The position numbers and the translations under genes are program-made. The notes beneath the pieces are model-generated. The model saw only the letters and a program-made list of their open reading frames with translations. It did not search any database and was not told where the DNA came from. DNA of 7,050 nucleotides from an uncultured Eubacteriales bacterium (GTDB taxonomy: Bacteria > Bacillota > Clostridia > Oscillospirales > Butyricicoccaceae): NCBI GenBank assembly GCA_934630445.1, contig CAKTWY010000131.1, positions 1 to 7,050 of the forward strand, written 5' to 3'. Below, piece after piece: positions 5,546 through 7,050 of this stretch. The first letter of the stretch is position 1, and each line of letters opens with the position of its first letter.

Positions 5546-7050
5546 ATGGACTATCAAAAATACGCGCACTATGCATGCGCCGCGCGCGCGCTGCGCCGGG
5601 CCGAAACAGTTTTTACCGGCGGCACGGTGCTCAATGTTTTCACGGGTGAACTTCTGCGCGCGGACGTGGCGGTGGAAGGCGGCGTCATCGTCGGCGTGGG
5701 CAGCTATGAAGGCGAGCGGACGATCGACGTTTCCGGGCGTATCCTCTGCCCCGGTTTTATCGACGCGCATCTGCATCTGGAGTCGACGCTCGTCTCTCCG
5801 CCGGAGCTTGTGGAAAATGCCGTGCGCCGCGGCACGACGACCTATATCGTCGACCCGCACGAATCGGCCAACGTCAGCGGCGCGACCGGTATCGACTACA
5901 TTCTGGACACGACTGAGGACGTGCCGGCAAACGTCTATGTAATGATGCCCTCGTGCGTTCCGGCCGTTTCCTTTGAACTGAACGGCTGCGCCTTCACCGC
6001 GCGCGAGATGGCGCGCTACCTCTCCCATCCGCGTGTGCTGGGCCTGGGCGAGGTGATGGATTCCCTCGCCGTCGTCAGCGGCGAGGCGGGTATGATGGAA
6101 AAGCTCGCGCTTTTCTCCCACGCGGTGTGCGACGGCCACGCGCCCTTCCTGAACGAAAAGGACCTCTCCGCCTACGCGCTGGCGGGCATCCGCACGGACC
6201 ACGAGTGCACGACGTTTGAATATGCCATGCAGGAGCTTCGGTGCGGCATGCACATCCATATCCGCGAAGGCAGCGCTGCGAAAAACCTGGAAGCGATCGT
6301 ATCTGGCATCGTGCGCGAGGGGATCGACACGGCGAACTTTTCCTTCTGTACGGACGACCGGCATGTCTCTGACATCCGCCGGGAAGGGCACATCGACCAC
6401 TGCGTGCGGCGCGCGATCGCGCTGGGCATAAAGCCGGCGGACGCGGTGCGCATGGCGACGATCAACACCGCGCGCCTCTACGGCCTCAAGACGCTCGGCG
6501 CGATCGCCCCGGGGTATCAGGCGGACATGGTCCTGCTGGAGGACCTCGACACCGTGCAGGTAAGCGCGGTCTACCACAAAGGACGCGACGTTTCCGCTGT
6601 GCGCTCCGGCGCGCGCACGCTCCCGCCGGAGCATCCGCTCCGGCATACGATCAACTTCGCCCCTGTGGACGCGGCCGCGCTCGCGCTCCCCGCGCGCGGC
6701 GAGGACGTTGTGATCGGCCTTGTTCCGGGCCAGATCATGACCGAACACCTGCGCGCGCGCCTGCCGCAGGCAGGCGGCATGTTCGCGCCCGGCGGCGCAT
6801 ACAGCAAGCTCGCCGTGATCGAACGCCATCACGCGACGGGCAAAGTCGGCGTCGCGGCCCTTTCCGGCTTCGGCATTCAAAACGGCGCGATCGCCCTGAG
6901 CGTATCGCACGACAGCCACAACATCTGCGCCGCCGGGGATAATGACGCGGATATCCTCGCCGCGGTGGAGGCGCTTCGCCGCGCGGGCGGCGGATACGTC
7001 ATCGCCTCCGGCGGAGAGGCGGTGGAAACGCTCCCGCTGCCGATCATGGG
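5546..7050 (+). CDS. ade: Adenine deaminase (C-terminus beyond the window)
   Basis: This amidohydrolase converts adenine to hypoxanthine and ammonia in purine salvage. The window contains 501 codons; family members are usually about 570-600 residues, so a short C-terminal part is missing. After an N-terminal beta segment, PGFIDAHLHLES carries the metal ligands His75 and His77. DPHESANVSG (103-112) and GEVMD (168-172, Glu169 as likely metal-bridging ligand) follow. The family signature is then complete: CDGHAPFL (His198), DHECTT (His219), MHIHIREGSAAKNL (His236, His238) and FCTDDRH (Asp270, the expected catalytic aspartate). The C-terminal domain shows SGFGIQNGAIA and SHDSHNICAAGDND, characteristic of this enzyme rather than of other amidohydrolases. 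The ATG has GGAGG 7 nt upstream and a near-consensus promoter at 5422-5450. It is transcribed away from the acpS-alr operon and has no evident metabolic link with it. Confidence 0.96.
   Translation, partial: MDYQKYAHYACAARALRRAETVFTGGTVLNVFTGELLRADVAVEGGVIVGVGSYEGERTIDVSGRILCPGFIDAHLHLESTLVSPPELVENAVRRGTTTYIVDPHESANVSGATGIDYILDTTEDVPANVYVMMPSCVPAVSFELNGCAFTAREMARYLSHPRVLGLGEVMDSLAVVSGEAGMMEKLALFSHAVCDGHAPFLNEKDLSAYALAGIRTDHECTTFEYAMQELRCGMHIHIREGSAAKNLEAIVSGIVREGIDTANFSFCTDDRHVSDIRREGHIDHCVRRAIALGIKPADAVRMATINTARLYGLKTLGAIAPGYQADMVLLEDLDTVQVSAVYHKGRDVSAVRSGARTLPPEHPLRHTINFAPVDAAALALPARGEDVVIGLVPGQIMTEHLRARLPQAGGMFAPGGAYSKLAVIERHHATGKVGVAALSGFGIQNGAIALSVSHDSHNICAAGDNDADILAAVEALRRAGGGYVIASGGEAVETLPLPIM

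Noticed and set aside
5522..6919. A 465-codon open frame on the minus strand, opposite adenine deaminase.
   Set aside because: The plus-strand frame encodes a clear amidohydrolase with all catalytic motifs. The antisense frame is Arg/His/Ala-rich low-complexity sequence, as expected opposite GC-rich codons, and has no family motif or promoter.

Overview
The window is a compact, GC-rich stretch of bacterial chromosome. Gene order, Shine-Dalgarno sequences and two near-consensus sigma-A promoters all point to Bacillota. The cluster acpS - NAD(P)HX repair - lipoprotein - alanine racemase - MazF/EndoA resembles the Bacillus subtilis acpS-ydcC-alrA-ndoAI-ndoA neighbourhood, and the lipoprotein-alr pair recalls gerS-alr2 of Clostridioides difficile. 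The small membrane protein at the head of the operon is of a clostridial type. A GC-rich, probably spore-forming member of Clostridia is the best guess; I cannot name a genus.

Layout. Positions 1-5299 hold seven genes on the minus strand, probably read leftwards from one promoter at 5352-5380: a two-helix membrane protein (4787-5299), acpS (4392-4790), a bifunctional NAD(P)HX epimerase/dehydratase (2832-4367), a lipoprotein (2220-2801), alr (1026-2165), a MazF/EndoA-type ribonuclease (494-853) and the start of an exported protein of unknown function (447 down to beyond the left edge). Gaps are 24-54 nt or a 4-nt overlap, except for about 170 nt between alr and mazF. That gap holds two inverted repeats and no recognisable antitoxin gene. 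Positions 5300-5545 are a divergent control region with back-to-back promoters. Position 5546 to the right edge is the first 501 codons of adenine deaminase on the plus strand, preceded by a GC-rich leader with alternative pairing options.

How the genes fit together. AcpS activates acyl carrier protein, the NAD(P)HX enzyme repairs damaged nicotinamide cofactors, and Alr supplies D-alanine for the wall. The lipoprotein is probably a YdcC/GerS-type envelope or spore factor, and EndoA cuts mRNA. Adenine deaminase is a separate, divergently transcribed purine-salvage gene. No mobile element, CRISPR array, tRNA or rRNA was seen. The window reads mostly as conserved housekeeping DNA. The points most worth a second look are the MazF toxin without its usual antitoxin and with a perfect inverted repeat beside its start, the GerS-like lipoprotein next to alr, and the structured ade leader.
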